A DNA stretch of 64,000 nt from Buddleja alternifolia (GCA_019426215.1 CM033405.1:29356199-29420198); one strand, 5' to 3'. Positions 1 to 11,696 are shown, counted from the stretch's first letter. Notes: generated by a model not told the origin, from the letters alone. Translations and numbers: made by a program.

Positions 1-149
1 GTCAAAATTCCCAAAATTTCCGGCCAATTTGTACCAAAATTGCCAATTTTTTCAAGTCAGTGTACCCAAATTGCAAATAGGCCAACTTAGTGTACTAAAA
101 AAACGTACACGCCAACATAGTGTATGAATGTTGCAATTTTTCCCATATT
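1..149. repeat. AT-rich edge, probable end of a dispersed element
   Basis: No gene is visible. The stretch repeats short phrases of the type 'ccaaaattgccaattttt' and 'gccaacatagtgta'. This resembles the terminal regions of plant DNA elements seen later in the window, for example at 6573. It is cut by the window edge, so its class cannot be assigned. Confidence 0.3.
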
Positions 150-866
150 TATACATAGATCGCACACATTTTACACACACTACACATATTTTCACACACA
201 ATGCACATTTTTTACATACATTACACACTTTTTATACACACCGCACACTTTTTTACAAAAACAGAACACATTTTCACACATAATGCACACTTTTTACATA
301 TACAACATACTTTTCGCACATAATACACTTTTTACACACACTACACACTTTTACACATACAAAGCACACATTTTACACGTACTACCACATTTTCACACAC
401 AATGCACATTTAACACACGCTGCACATTTTTTACACATACAATACACTTTTTACACACGTTGCACATTTTATACACACACAACACACTATCCACACACAC
501 TGCACATATTTTCATATACAATGCACACTTTTTACACACACTACACACTTTTACACATACGACACACATTGACACATACAGAGCACATATTTTCACACAC
601 AATGCAAAATTTGTACGCACACTACTCATTTTTTACATACACAACACACTTTTTACACACATCTAAACATACAAATCACACTATTTATATAAGTTGCACA
701 TATTTTAGTGTGTGTAAAAAATGTGTTGTGTGTGTACATGTGTGCGGTATGTGTAAATATGTGTCAAAAATGTGTAGTGTGTAAAAAGTATGTAAATAGT
801 GTATTGTGTATGAAAAAAGCGTGTAGTGTGTGTAAACATGTGTAGAAAATGTATAGTGTGTGTAAA
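150..866. repeat. CA/TG-rich minisatellite, about 21-bp units, orientation flips near 700
   Basis: From 150 to about 700 the + strand is a run of degenerate 20-22 bp units of the form 'cacactttttacacacacta'. From about 700 to 866 the units appear as their reverse complement ('tagtgtgtgtaaaaa'). The array is therefore partly a fold-back. The open frame at 124-666 is only the array read in one frame: it is low-complexity and rich in His, Thr and Phe, and is not a gene. Confidence 0.75.
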
Positions 867-879
867 CGTAATGTATAGG

Positions 880-1272
880 CAGGGACTGAGCCAGGAATTT
901 AAACGAGGGGGGGGGTCAGATTATTGTGATATATGTATACATTTTTTTTTTTGGCAGATAGTTGAAGGAGTCAAAGGGGGGTGCGGGGGGCTTGCCCCTC
1001 GCGGTACGGTACAGTATATCTGTGGAGGAAAATATAATAAGAAACTAGGTTCAATTACAATTTTGACATATTTTATACTCTTATATCTCTTTCGTTATAA
1101 CCAGGATTTTGGATTTGGGGGGGACGAACTCAAAATAAAGGGAAAAAATATGATATTTTTTTATTTTGAGGGGGGCGAAATCCAAATATCAAAATTTTTG
1201 AAAGGTAAAAAAATGATTTTTCAAAATTGAGGGGGGCGATCGCACCCTCCAGCCCCCCTGGCTCCGTCCCTG
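880..1272. mobile_element. hAT-like MITE with 8-bp target duplication
   Basis: The ends are inverted repeats: the left end begins cagggactgagccag and the reverse complement of the right end begins cagggacggagccag, one mismatch in 15. An exact 8-bp direct repeat, tgtatagg, flanks it at 872-879 and 1273-1280. Eight-bp duplications and CAGGG(A/G)CGGAGCCAG ends are typical of plant non-autonomous hAT elements. The interior is G-tract rich and has no transposase. Confidence 0.85.
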
Positions 1273-1280
1273 TGTATAGG

Positions 1281-2270
1281 TGAGGGGAGTACATGTAATT
1301 TGAAAGATAAGAGGGGTTTATCCGTATTTAGAGCAAACCTCAGGGGTCTAGCTGTAATTTTCTCTTTCTTTTACATATGACTACGTCAAGGTATTTTCAA
1401 TTTCTCCATCCACTGTAAGGCTAGTGAGATACGATCCAATTAGGGTTGTGAATAGTATATCTGTTTCTTTTTTGATAGTTAATGACATGGTATATATGGT
1501 TATAAAAAAATATTAAGAATTCAACAATCATAGACTTATTAAAATATGGGTAGCATGAAAATTTACCTACTTTATGTCATGGACCAACTTGTTTCTTAGG
1601 CTATTTGGGATATAATATTCCATAATATTTATATTATATAGTAAAATATATGATAATGGGAATTTTAGACTTTACAGGAGACAAGAAGCAGGAATTTGAG
1701 AAATTAGAGATGAGATGAAGCTGCAACACAGAGAAGATGAGATAACTTGGGTGAATTTGATTTAATTTTTGCATAATTGATTATGTGATAATTGATTTTT
1801 GCAGAGTTGATTATGGTAAAAGCTAAAATTTCAGTTTTTTCAAAACGTGGTTAAAATTCCCAAACGAGATTATAGGAAAGGGGACCAAACACACCAAAAA
1901 TTACGGTGACGAACTCAAATACAAATTTTAGCGTTCCAAAAGCTGGGCCAAACGGACTATTAAACTCAATTCATTTCTTGGCTTGCAAAATTCACTTTAC
2001 ATTCACTTATATAGAGTTGTTATCTCTACTAAGGTAAAAAACGTTGAAAGTCAGAAAGCACAACTAGCAAGGGCATTGACGTTTTTGGGCTTCCAGTTTT
2101 GCCCTTGTCATTTCTTCATAAAAATCCAATTTTGCCCTTGTTAAGTGTTGAGAGTCATGACACCTTAAGGCTAAATATGTCATTTCAGAATGAAATCAAA
2201 TTGGAAATAGATATAGAGATAGATATATATACAGTATTGATGCGTTAGATCTAAATCTATTACTTGGAAT
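1281..2270. other. Intergenic and promoter-side DNA of the TM9SF gene
   Basis: No coding gene is seen. The phrase 'gtacatgtaatttgaaag' at about 1289-1306 resembles the ends of the small TIR family near 16770 and 40137, so a remnant of that family may lie here. Between about 1598 and 1960 there are weakly matching ends (tttggg near 1605, gccaaacgga near 1950) that could mark another decayed element. The last 200 bases are ordinary AT-rich promoter sequence. Confidence 0.3.
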
Positions 2271-2279
2271 CACGCGTTA

Positions 2280-4152
2280 GAGCATCCTCTCACACAAATA
2301 CACACACAATCACAATTTCACACACATAACAAGAAAAAACTCCATTTTCACTCTCGATTTCGCTAAACCCTAGCCCTCGCCTGATCCGAATTCAGATCCA
2401 CCGTCGGTATGTTTGTTGTATCTATATACTTCGTACAAGTAGACTTGGATTCGTATATTGATATGTTTGGATTTCGGTTTTGATTTACATGAATTTCGAT
2501 TTAGTCTCCTGGATTCATTTTTTTTACTGTTGTATTATTTTCGATGATTATCTCCTTTTTTTTTTTACTGTGTGTATTGAATTGAATTACTCCAATGCTC
2601 TGTTTGTGTTTTTTCCTTTCTTTTCGTATCTCTTTCTTTATCACAGATGTTAAAACGCTTGATTAGAAATGTTTTTTTCGTAGTTATTGTGGATCTCTGT
2701 ATGGATTGGTGCTTCTGATAATAATTTCCGGTCTCGTTCTGAGCAATCGATGAATCCAATTTATGAGAATTTGATGGTGTGTGTTTCTGTGTACGTACGT
2801 ACGTACATACATACATATATATATATGTGTGTGTGTGTGTGTGCTGGTGATCCTGTGAATTGTTTTGGGGTACGCGGGGAGTATAATTAGAATTAATTTG
2901 CTAATTGGTATAAAGATTGATGGGAAATCCAAAGGCTGGGAAATGCCTTTTTGTTGTGAAAATCATTAGATAATCTGAATCCCATTATTGTATTGGATCC
3001 TGTTTCGTAAGTTGGAAAGTGATGATGAGCGTGAAAGCCATTCGAGTTTCGAGACAGTTGAGCTAGTGGCTGATTGTCCTGTTATTATTACTTATTTGCC
3101 ACGTTAGGTGGTAAAAAATAGTAGTTTGTAGAGCAATGTATGAAAATTGTTTACTCTCTATAACAAGTAAAAATCAAGATCTGTAGTGTTTTTTTGTTGA
3201 AGGTCAATTTGAATTGGTTAATGGTGGATTTTAGCTCTAATGATTGGATGGGGGCAATTGCATTGATAATGATGGCATAAGCTATTATGCCCTTTGTTAT
3301 GGTGCCTGTCGATCTTTGTGTTTTTCAATAAATTTAAGTACCGTGCCAATTATCTAACATGTCTCTAGCTTTGGTTTGACTTATGAGAATATCACTTTTT
3401 AGTTCCCATCTATACAGTATAATGTTGTTCCATTTTCATAAAACAAGAACGTACCTTATTATGCTCTAATCATTCTCGGGAAATACATCTTTCAAATCCA
3501 AAATTTGGAAGGAGTGAAGGGACTAGATACTCAAAAGTATACTCTATTTGGTTAGATCGGTGGTTATCTAAAAGGACGTACACATATGACGAATAGATAT
3601 GGTTTTTGCTATTCGTTCAATGAACATTGTCATTCGGTATGTGTATGGGGCATCAGGTAGTCACTTCTTATGTATCTACTTTGTGCACATAACATGTGGA
3701 TATCGTATAGGCATGACAATTTTAGACTGTATGATATCTCTTTCACAAGAGTTCTATGTGAGGATTCCTGTCTGCTGTAAAGAATTACAATTTGTTTAAT
3801 AGTGTGTTAATACCAATTCCTGTTTGTGTATACTTGAAAGAAGTTAGTGACCCTCCATAGTGATATAAGAAGCAAGTATCTTCATTATAGTAATATGTTA
3901 ATATCAAGTAATATATGTCTATATTGAAGTTAAATTACATACCTAGGAGTATCTCCTGGTGAATATGTGTTTATAAACTTTATTGTGTGTTGAAAAATCC
4001 TGAGCATGACTTAATTTGAAACACTTCAATTAGAAACTAATACAGTTATTCTGTGGATTTTCCGTTTGCAGAACTGATGCTTGATATGCCAACATTTGGA
4101 GCTTAGGTACAGCTGGTTTGAGGACATTTCTCTGTTTTCCTTCTATTGAACA
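2280..4152 (+). promoter_or_regulatory. TM9SF 5'UTR with telo-box and a 1.66-kb leader intron
   Basis: The leader exon runs to 2406 and ends at ccgtcg|gtatgt. The matching acceptor is tttgcag at 4065-4071, so an intron of about 1,665 nt (2407-4071) lies wholly in the 5'UTR. A telo-box, aaaccctag, sits at 2365-2373, an element often found near transcription starts of housekeeping plant genes. The intron carries a compound gtac/cata/ta/tg microsatellite at about 2791-2843. The exact transcription start is not visible; 2280 is approximate. Confidence 0.6.
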
Positions 4153-6132
4153 ATGGCTTTGCCTTTGATTTCAAGAAGGAAATCACACATCGCTTTTGTA
4201 TTTTTGGTTCTCATTTTCCAAGCTTGTAATGGCTTTTATCTACCTGGAAGCTATATGCATACATACTCAACAGGGGATGAAATTTATGCCAAAGTGAATT
4301 CTTTGACCTCCATTGAAACAGAACTTCCCTTTAACTATTACAGTCTTCCTTATTGCCAGCCTCAAGGGGGCATCAAGAAAAGCGCTGAAAATCTTGGAGA
4401 ATTGCTGATGGGAGATCAAATTGACAATTCTCCATACCGCTTCCGCATGAATGTCAATGAGTCTGTGTACCTCTGCACCACTCCTCCATTAAATGAGAAT
4501 CAGGTAAAGCTTTTAAAACAGAGAACCAGGGATTTATATCAAGTTAACATGAATCTTGATAATTTGCCTGCTATGAGGTATACCAACCAAAATGGGGTTA
4601 AAATTCAGTGGACTGGCTACCCAGTCGGATACACTCCTCCCAACAGTAATGATGATTACATTATTAATCATCTCAAGTTTAGGGTGTTGATTCACGAGTA
4701 TGAAGGAGCTGGTGTTGAGATCATTGGTACTGGAGAAGAAGGAATGGGTGTCATTTCAGAAGCTGATAAAAAGAAGGCTGCAGGTTATGAGATTGTTGGT
4801 TTTGAGGTTGTCCCCTGTAGTGTAAAATACGACCCCGAGAAAATGTCAAAACTCCACATCTATGACAACATGACATCGTTAAGCTGTCCACAGGAGCTTG
4901 ACAAGTCTCAGATTATAAGGGAGAAAGAGAGAGTGTCATTTACATATGAGGTCGAGTTTGTAAAAAGTGACATCAGATGGCCATCTCGATGGGATGCATA
5001 TCTGAAAATGGAAGGTGCCCGTGTTCACTGGTTCTCAATTCTTAACTCGTTAATGGTGATCTTCTTCTTGGCTGGCATTGTTTTTGTCATATTTTTAAGA
5101 ACAGTGAGACGAGATTTGACAAGATATGAAGAATTAGACAAAGAAGCTCAAGCTCAGATGAATGAGGAACTTTCCGGATGGAAACTTGTCGTTGGTGATG
5201 TTTTCAGAGAACCAAACCATTCAAAATTGCTCTGTGTGATGGTAGGAAATGGTGTTCAAATCACTGGAATGGCTGTTGTCACTATTGTTTTTGCTGCTCT
5301 TGGTTTCATGTCACCAGCTTCACGAGGTATGCTTTTGACAGGAATGATATTGCTTTATCTTTTCCTTGGAATTTTTGCTGGTTATGTTGGTGTACGTATG
5401 TGGATTACTATCAAAGGCTCTTATGAAGGGTGGAGAGCGGTTTCTTGGTCAGTGGCATGCTTTTTCCCTGGAATAGTATTTGTTATTTTGACCGTATTGA
5501 ATTTCATCCTTTGGGGTAGTAAGAGTACTGGAGCTATTCCCATTTCCTTATTTTTCATACTCTTTTCGCTCTGGTTCTGTATTTCCGTGCCACTCACTCT
5601 TTTAGGAGGACTCTTAGGCACACGAGCTGACCCTATTCAATACCCCGTTAGAACAAACCAAATCCCTAGAGAAATTCCAGCACGAAAGTACCCCTCATGG
5701 CTTCTCGTTCTTGGTGCTGGAACTCTTCCATTTGGAACCCTTTTTATTGAACTTTTCTTTATTCTCTCTAGCATCTGGCTTGGGAGATTCTATTATGTCT
5801 TTGGTTTTCTCCTTATTGTTCTCACATTGTTGGTGACGGTATGTGCTGAAGTTTCAGTTGTTCTTACTTACATGCATCTCTGTGTTGAGGATTGGATGTG
5901 GTGGTGGAAAGCGTTCTATGCCTCGGGTTCGGTTGCACTATATGTGTTCTTGTACTCTATCAATTATCTCGTTTTTGACCTTCAGAGTTTGAGTGGTCCC
6001 GTGTCGGCTACGCTTTATCTTGGATACTCGTTGATAATGGCTATCGCGATAATGCTCTCAACTGGCACAATTGGTTTCCTTACGTCGTTCTACTTTGTTC
6101 ATTACCTTTTCTCGTCAGTGAAGATTGATTGA
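4153..6132 (+). CDS. Transmembrane 9 superfamily protein (nonaspanin, TMN/EMP70 type)
   Basis: A single uninterrupted coding exon of 659 residues, the usual length and structure for plant TM9SF proteins. Residues 1-27 form a hydrophobic signal peptide. A luminal domain follows with the family motifs YSLPYCQP (63-70) and LLMGDQIDNSPYRFRM (84-99). The first membrane helix is near 293-316, and eight more hydrophobic segments follow in the C-terminal half. The protein ends in KID; plant TM9SF proteins typically end in a KxD/E signal bound by COPI, which keeps them in the Golgi. Family roles include Golgi and endosomal sorting and loading of other membrane proteins. The start is the first ATG after the leader-intron acceptor and immediately precedes the signal peptide. 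The plant subgroup (TMN8-12 like) is not resolved. Confidence 0.95.
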   Translation: MALPLISRRKSHIAFVFLVLIFQACNGFYLPGSYMHTYSTGDEIYAKVNSLTSIETELPFNYYSLPYCQPQGGIKKSAENLGELLMGDQIDNSPYRFRMNVNESVYLCTTPPLNENQVKLLKQRTRDLYQVNMNLDNLPAMRYTNQNGVKIQWTGYPVGYTPPNSNDDYIINHLKFRVLIHEYEGAGVEIIGTGEEGMGVISEADKKKAAGYEIVGFEVVPCSVKYDPEKMSKLHIYDNMTSLSCPQELDKSQIIREKERVSFTYEVEFVKSDIRWPSRWDAYLKMEGARVHWFSILNSLMVIFFLAGIVFVIFLRTVRRDLTRYEELDKEAQAQMNEELSGWKLVVGDVFREPNHSKLLCVMVGNGVQITGMAVVTIVFAALGFMSPASRGMLLTGMILLYLFLGIFAGYVGVRMWITIKGSYEGWRAVSWSVACFFPGIVFVILTVLNFILWGSKSTGAIPISLFFILFSLWFCISVPLTLLGGLLGTRADPIQYPVRTNQIPREIPARKYPSWLLVLGAGTLPFGTLFIELFFILSSIWLGRFYYVFGFLLIVLTLLVTVCAEVSVVLTYMHLCVEDWMWWWKAFYASGSVALYVFLYSINYLVFDLQSLSGPVSATLYLGYSLIMAIAIMLSTGTIGFLTSFYFVHYLFSSVKID

Positions 6133-6563
6133 GGAACTTCTTCAACTACAGCAAACATCTATCTCAGTAGCATTGGCAGGGCATTTATAAATTTTCTGTT
6201 TCTCGATGCAGGATATTATACTACTGTACTAAATTTGTTGTTTGTTTTAGTTGTTTTGACTCAGCGCCCCCCCCCCCCCCCCCCCTTTTTCAAAATTTCA
6301 TTAAGACTTCGATTGTACTAAGTTTGTTTTTTTAGCTGTTTCAGTTTCAGTTCTGCTATCCCCCATTTCATTTTGTAGTCTGACATAGCCCAAATCATTT
6401 CCCATATAAATCTGTTTTTAAGTAATTGTGCTCAATGTTGAAAACAATTGGTAGGGTAAAGGTTATTATTTTGTATCAAATAATTTGATAGTCCATTTCT
6501 GAGTTTTTTTTATATTCTCATGGCTTAGATAAAAGAAATTAATTATTCAAGTTTTGTTGCATT
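6133..6563 (+). other. TM9SF 3'UTR and short intergenic stretch with a C20 homopolymer
   Basis: The 3' flank of the TM9SF gene. A run of about 20 cytosines followed by T5 lies at about 6266-6290, probably within the 3'UTR. No second gene is visible before the target duplication of the next transposon. Confidence 0.5.
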
Positions 6564-8271
6564 TTATTATTAGGCAAAACTGTCAATTTAGTCCTGTAGC
6601 TTTGTGCCATTGGCAATTTTAGTCCCATTTCTTTAAAATTGGCAATTTTAGTCCTCCACATCTCTCAATTTGGTAATTTGAGGCCAATTTTCACCGGAAT
6701 TGACTAAATTAGCCTGAAATCCCTTTTAAATTGGGGATTTTCAATTTTTCGGCCAATTAATCTGATGTGGACGCTTGATTCTGATAAAGTGCCACCTAGA
6801 CTAGGCAAAACTGCCAATTTAGTCCTGTAGCTTGTTTTCTTTGGCAATTTTAGTCTCGTTGCTTTTAAATTGGCAATTTTAGTCCCGTTGCTTTTAAATT
6901 GGCAATTTTAGTCCTCCACATTTCTCAATTTGGCAATTTGAGGTCAATTTACACTGGAATTGACTAAATTAGCCGGAATTTAACACGTGCACATGACCTC
7001 TTTAAATTGGGGATTTTCAAATTTTCAGTCAATTTTGCTGATGTGGACATTTGAACTTGGATGACATGGAATAAATTTCACCTAAACTGTCATTTGGACC
7101 GATTTTTGAAGTGAAAAAATTCACATGAATAAAAAAATTTAGAAAATTAAAAAACAGTTCTAAAAAATCTGAAAATTTTAAAAATATCCAAAAAAATAAT
7201 TGAAAATACTAAAATTATATATTCCAAACTAATTTTTTATTTGAATAAGTTTTTAATAAATAAAAAGAAATTATCAAAGAAAAAAGAAAAAAAGGGGGAA
7301 AAAAACATCATCCTCTCCAACTCTGTGCAAACCCACCCCCACCCACAAAAAAAAAGGTCTGTCGCCACCCCCTCCGGTCCCCCTTTTCCCGCCGCCCAGT
7401 ACCTTCTCCGTCGGCGTCTTTACTCCTCCCCCTCCCCCGTCGCCCCCCGCCCCCCTCTTTTTTTTGAGAAATTTATTTAATTTGTTAAAGATAACTAATA
7501 ATATTAGAAAAATACTTTTCTGTATGAATATTTAAAGTATGATTCAGAATATATTTTCTAATTTTAAGAAATGTATTAAGTAATTTAATATTTAATTAAA
7601 TGAAATTTTGTCAACTAGAAATTTGCTTTTGCCATTAATAAATATATATTAATTTAAATTTAAATATTTGTTTGAAAAATAATATTCATATGTTCTAGTT
7701 TGTAAATTTTTTAAATTTTTTTAGTTTGTAAGAGTATAAAATATAAAACTTTGTGGTTTTTTTGTAATTTTTCACTTGGCATATCGGTATTGGTACACTT
7801 GTCATTTTCTTTTCAAGTAGGCAAGCTTGTTATCCACCTAGGCAAATTTGGCCGGAAAATCAAAAATCCCCAAATTGATTTGGGATTCCGGCTAATTTCT
7901 CAAATTCCAGTGGCAATTGTCCTTAAATTCCCAATTTATCAAATTTAATGCCCTGATTTTGCCAATTTAAAAACAACGGGACTAAAGTTACCAAAGGCAA
8001 TAAGCTGCAGGACTAAATTGACAATTTTTCCCTAGTCTAGGTGGCACTTTATCCGAGTCAAGCGTCCACATCAGATTAATTGGCCGGAAAATTGAAAATC
8101 CCCAATTTAAAGGGGATTTTCGGCTGATTTAGTCAATTCCGGGAAAATTGGCCTCAAATTGCCAAATTGAGAAATGTGGAGGACTAAAATTGCCAATTTT
8201 AAAGAAACGGGACTAAAATTGCCAATGACACAAAGTTACAGGACTAAATTGGCAGTTTTGCCTTATTATTA
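6564..8271. mobile_element. Non-autonomous Mutator-like element with 9-bp target duplication and doubled TIRs
   Basis: The element spans 6573-8262 and is flanked on both sides by an exact 9-bp repeat, ttattatta (6564-6572 and 8263-8271), the size made by Mutator transposases. It begins ggcaaaactg and ends cagttttgcc, with inverted repeats of about 240 bp (6573-6815 against about 8030-8262). A second related TIR layer lies just inside (about 6811-7100 against about 7790-8037), as if one element sits within a relative. The core is AT-rich except for a C-rich block at 7330-7465 that may be captured host DNA. There is no transposase; the short open frames at 7241-7480 and 7751-7948 are not gene-like. 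Confidence 0.85.
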
Positions 8272-8579
8272 ATTGGTGAAGGTTTGGGGCGAGATGAGTG
8301 TGTTACCCCCCGTCCACCACTATTCTTTGATTGCTGAGAATAGTGTCAAACTCTTATTCAAAGAGTATTGGATGAACCGGAAGCAATATACTCGATAAAT
8401 CTAAAAAAAATTCAAGAAACAAACACTTATCTTAGTTGCTTTTACGTTGTTCATTCTCATTCTAGCTCATCTCGGATGATTCTGTACGGTATCAAGTCCA
8501 ATGATTTCTTTTATACAAGTGTGTATGAGTATCATATACAATATACTATTGTGTACAAGACAGACATTATACAATATAC
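8272..8579. repeat. Spacer with a tandem duplication of the next element's target
   Basis: No gene. The sequence catatacaatatac followed by tattgtgtacaagaca lies at 8533-8562. A second copy begins at 8565 (cattatacaatatac, ending at 8579) and resumes at 10446-10461 as tattgtgtgcgagaca, after the TIR element. The target was therefore duplicated over about 30 bp, and the element sits inside the second copy. Confidence 0.6.
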
Positions 8580-10445
8580 GGGTTTATTGCAATTTAGCTC
8601 CCTGTGAAATTCGTATATAGCAAAAAAACTCCCTGTGAAAAAACAACAGGCAATTTAGCTCCCTGTGTTTTTCGAAATGAAGCACACTGCCTCCCCGTAG
8701 ATTTTACACTTTAAAGTTTTTTTGGATGGACAAAAATACCCTCGTAGGCAGACAGTTGTGCGCGTCTTCACGAGAAAATTCATAACTCATTGTTGAAAGC
8801 TCGGATTCATGAACCGTTTTCTTCCCATAAAACTAGACACATAGGGCTATCCAAGCATATATTGCACATAATCAGGAGACATCTAGAACAAGGCAGTTTT
8901 GTATTCAAAGCTACCTAAAAATATGTCGGCTGTGCAGATAGCTGTGCGCGTTTTCACGAGAAAATTCATAACTCATTGTTGAAAGCTCAAATTCATGAAC
9001 CGTTTTCTTCCCATGAAACTAGATACATAGGGCTATCCACGCATATATCTCACATAATCAGGAGACATCTATAACAAAGCAGTTTTGTATTCAAAGCTAG
9101 CTAAAAATATGTCGGCTGTGCAGATAGCTGTGCGCGTCTTCACGAGAAAATTCATAACTCATTGTTGAAAGCTCGAATTTATGAACCGTTTTCTTCCCAT
9201 GAAACTAGACACACAGGGCTATCCAAGAATATATCGCACATAATCAGGAGACATCTAGAACAAGGCAGTTTTGTATTCAAAGCTAACTAAAAATATGTCG
9301 GCTGTGCAGATAGCTGTGCGCGTTTTCACTAGAAAATTCATAACTCATTGTTGAAAGCTCAGATTCATGAACCGTTTTCTTCTCATGAAACTAGACACAT
9401 AGAGCTATCCACGCATATATCTCACATAATCAGGAGACATCTAGAACAAAGCAGTTTTGTATTCAAAGCTAGCTAAAAATATGTCTGCTGTGCAGATAGC
9501 TGTGCGCGTCTTCACGAGAAAATTCATAACTCATTGTTGAAAGCTCGGATTCATGAACCGTTTTCTTCCCATGAAACTAGACACATAGGTCTATCCACGA
9601 GTATATCGCACATAATCAGGATACATCTAGAGCAAATCAGTTTTGTATTCAAAGCTAACTAAAAATATGTCGGCTGTACAGATAGCTGTGCGCGTCTTCA
9701 CTAGAAAATTTATAACTCATTGTTGAAAGCTCGGATTCATGAGCTGTTTTCTTCCCATGAAACTAGACACATAGGGCTATCCACGAATATATCTCACATA
9801 ATCAGGAGACATCTAGAACAAAGCAGTTTTGTATTCAAAGCGAGCTAAAAATATGTCTGCTGTGGAGATAGCTGTGCGCGTTTTCACGAGAAAATTCATA
9901 ACTCATTGTTGAAAGCTCGGATTTATGAACCATTTTCTTCCCATGAAACTAGACACATAGAGCTATCCAAGAATATATCGCACATAATTAGGAGACATCT
10001 AGAACAAATCAGTTTTGTATTCAAAGCTAGCTAAAAATATGTCTGTTGTGCAGATAGCTGTGCGCGTCTTCACGAGAAAATTCATAACTCATTGTTGAAA
10101 GCTTGGATTCACGAACTATTTTCTTTCCATGAAACTAGACACATAAGGCTATCTATGCATATATTGCACATAATCAGGAGACATCTAGAACAAAGCAGTT
10201 TTGTATTCAAATATAAGGAGGGACCAAATATAAGGTAATTAAGGCTTTTTATAGCAAAAAAGGGGCAAAATGGACTTTAAACAACAAAAACAGCATGCAA
10301 AGTCTCAGTTTTGGCGCGTGGGGCGCGTGGGGAGTTTTTTTGCTTCATTCCGAAAAACACAGGGAGGTAAATTGCCTATTATTTTTTCACAGGGAGTTTT
10401 TTTGCTATATACGAATTTCACAGGGATCTAAATTGCAATAAACCC
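8580..10445. mobile_element. TIR DNA element carrying an eight-copy satellite
   Basis: The left end (8580 to about 8693) and the reverse complement of the right end (about 10332-10445) match over about 114 bp with roughly five mismatches. Both start gggtttattgcaatttag and contain the repeated phrase ctccctgtg. The space between is almost filled by a 186-bp tandem array. No protein is encoded. No clear target duplication touches the ends (left flank caatatac, right flank tattgtgt), so the superfamily is unresolved. Confidence 0.8.
8757..10218. repeat. 186-bp tandem repeat, eight copies in exact register
   Basis: The anchor tgtgcgcg starts at 8757, 8943, 9129, 9315, 9501, 9687, 9873 and 10059: every interval is exactly 186 bp. 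The copies differ by substitutions only. Several variants alternate between odd and even copies: tctcac in copies 2, 4 and 6 against t(c/t)gcac in the others; aaagcag in even copies against aaggcag or aaatcag in odd ones. This implies growth by two-unit (372-bp) blocks. The last copy breaks off into unique sequence near 10218. Confidence 0.92.
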
Positions 10446-11696
10446 TATTGTGTGCGAGACAAAATTAGGAGTGGTGCATCCAATCTTAAATAGGACTTTT
10501 CCCGATTTCTGTAGTAAGAATGATATTTGATTCAATAAGATGATTAGTCGAATTTAAGTGTTTATCGCATTTATTACATAAATCGAGGTCTAGCACGCAG
10601 AACTCGCTTTCCTCCCACTTGTTTATAAACTCAGTTCTAATTTGCAAATTAAATGAGATGTAAAATTAAAAATCGCGATTTCTTCCCTACTTACTAGTTA
10701 TTACTACGCTACTCATTTTCATTCTAGTTGTTCAAACTTTTCTATCAAGCATGATGTATTCAGTCAAGATGCATATATCAGTTGAATTTCTGAAGGTGGT
10801 TAATACAAAACTTTGCTTCCAAGTTCTAACCAAAAATGAAGAAAGTCAAATGAAGAGACTACAACCGTGAATTACAAGTTAAATCAATAAAAGGGCAAAA
10901 TTCTTTTCAACCCTAACTTTCGGGTTTAGCACCAAACACCTTGAAACCCCACCAAAACCCCCAAAGAAGACCATACCCATAGCAAAATTAAAATGTGTGG
11001 TGCTTTCCACCGAAATTAATATTTTAGTGAAATTATCCTTTAATGAAATTTCTACTGCAATTTGAACCATGTGAAGCCATTAAGAACGATGATGTTAATT
11101 TTTTTCATTTGGGGACTATTGTGGCACAAATCGTTTATTTCAGGAATTAAAAATGTCATTATCCCTCAAATTTAATCTTCTAACCAAAAATAATTATTAT
11201 GGGGCCACAACATTGATGTTTTTCAAGAACAAGTGCAACATTTGTTCAACAATTTGAATTTAAAGAGCTGTAGATCATCAATGATTTGCACACGGGATGA
11301 TAAAAAATGACACTCATGATGACCTCATAAATGGACAACAACTGACACGTGGTTGGGATTTTGATAGTTCCATCAAATAATGAATTCGAATGTGTTAAAA
11401 TAATAATAATAATAATTCCGAAACCAAGCGTTAAAACATTTTGAGTTGGGGCAAACGATGCCTTCCATTAGATGTCGTGGCCCACGTACGAAGGGATAAT
11501 TCTAAATCCTTTGAACTACGAGCATGAGTTTTCAAGGGTCATGGTCTCCTTTTTAGATTGTGGAGGGTTTTAGTACTAAAACTTGAATTTTATAGGGAGT
11601 ATAGTGCACTTTGCCTAAATGTATAGCCAATACGACGCCGTTGGCAATTCTAATCTATCCATATAAAACACACAATAATTTAAAATTAAAGTCATA
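10446..11696. other. Intergenic DNA upstream of the ATG18b-like gene
   Basis: No gene is supported. About 10885-10960 and the reverse complement of about 11560-11620 share a loose phrase (gggcaaa...ccctaa...ttttagtac), so a decayed TIR element may occupy about 10885-11620. The open frame at 10879-11070 on the minus strand lies in its left end and is not gene-like. The promoter and leader of the ATG18b-like gene must lie in the last part, but no clear core element can be assigned. Confidence 0.35.

Noticed and set aside
124..784. Open frames rich in His, Thr, Phe on the + strand, and a Cys/Val-rich one on the minus strand (393-629)
   Set aside because: They translate a degenerate 21-bp minisatellite; composition is low-complexity and there is no start context or domain.
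826..1230. Open frame of 134 codons
   Set aside because: It spans the end of the minisatellite and the hAT-like MITE; no recognisable domain.
8757..10218. CRISPR-like array
   Set aside because: The 186-bp units are contiguous with no unique spacers, and the sequence is plant nuclear DNA inside a TIR element.
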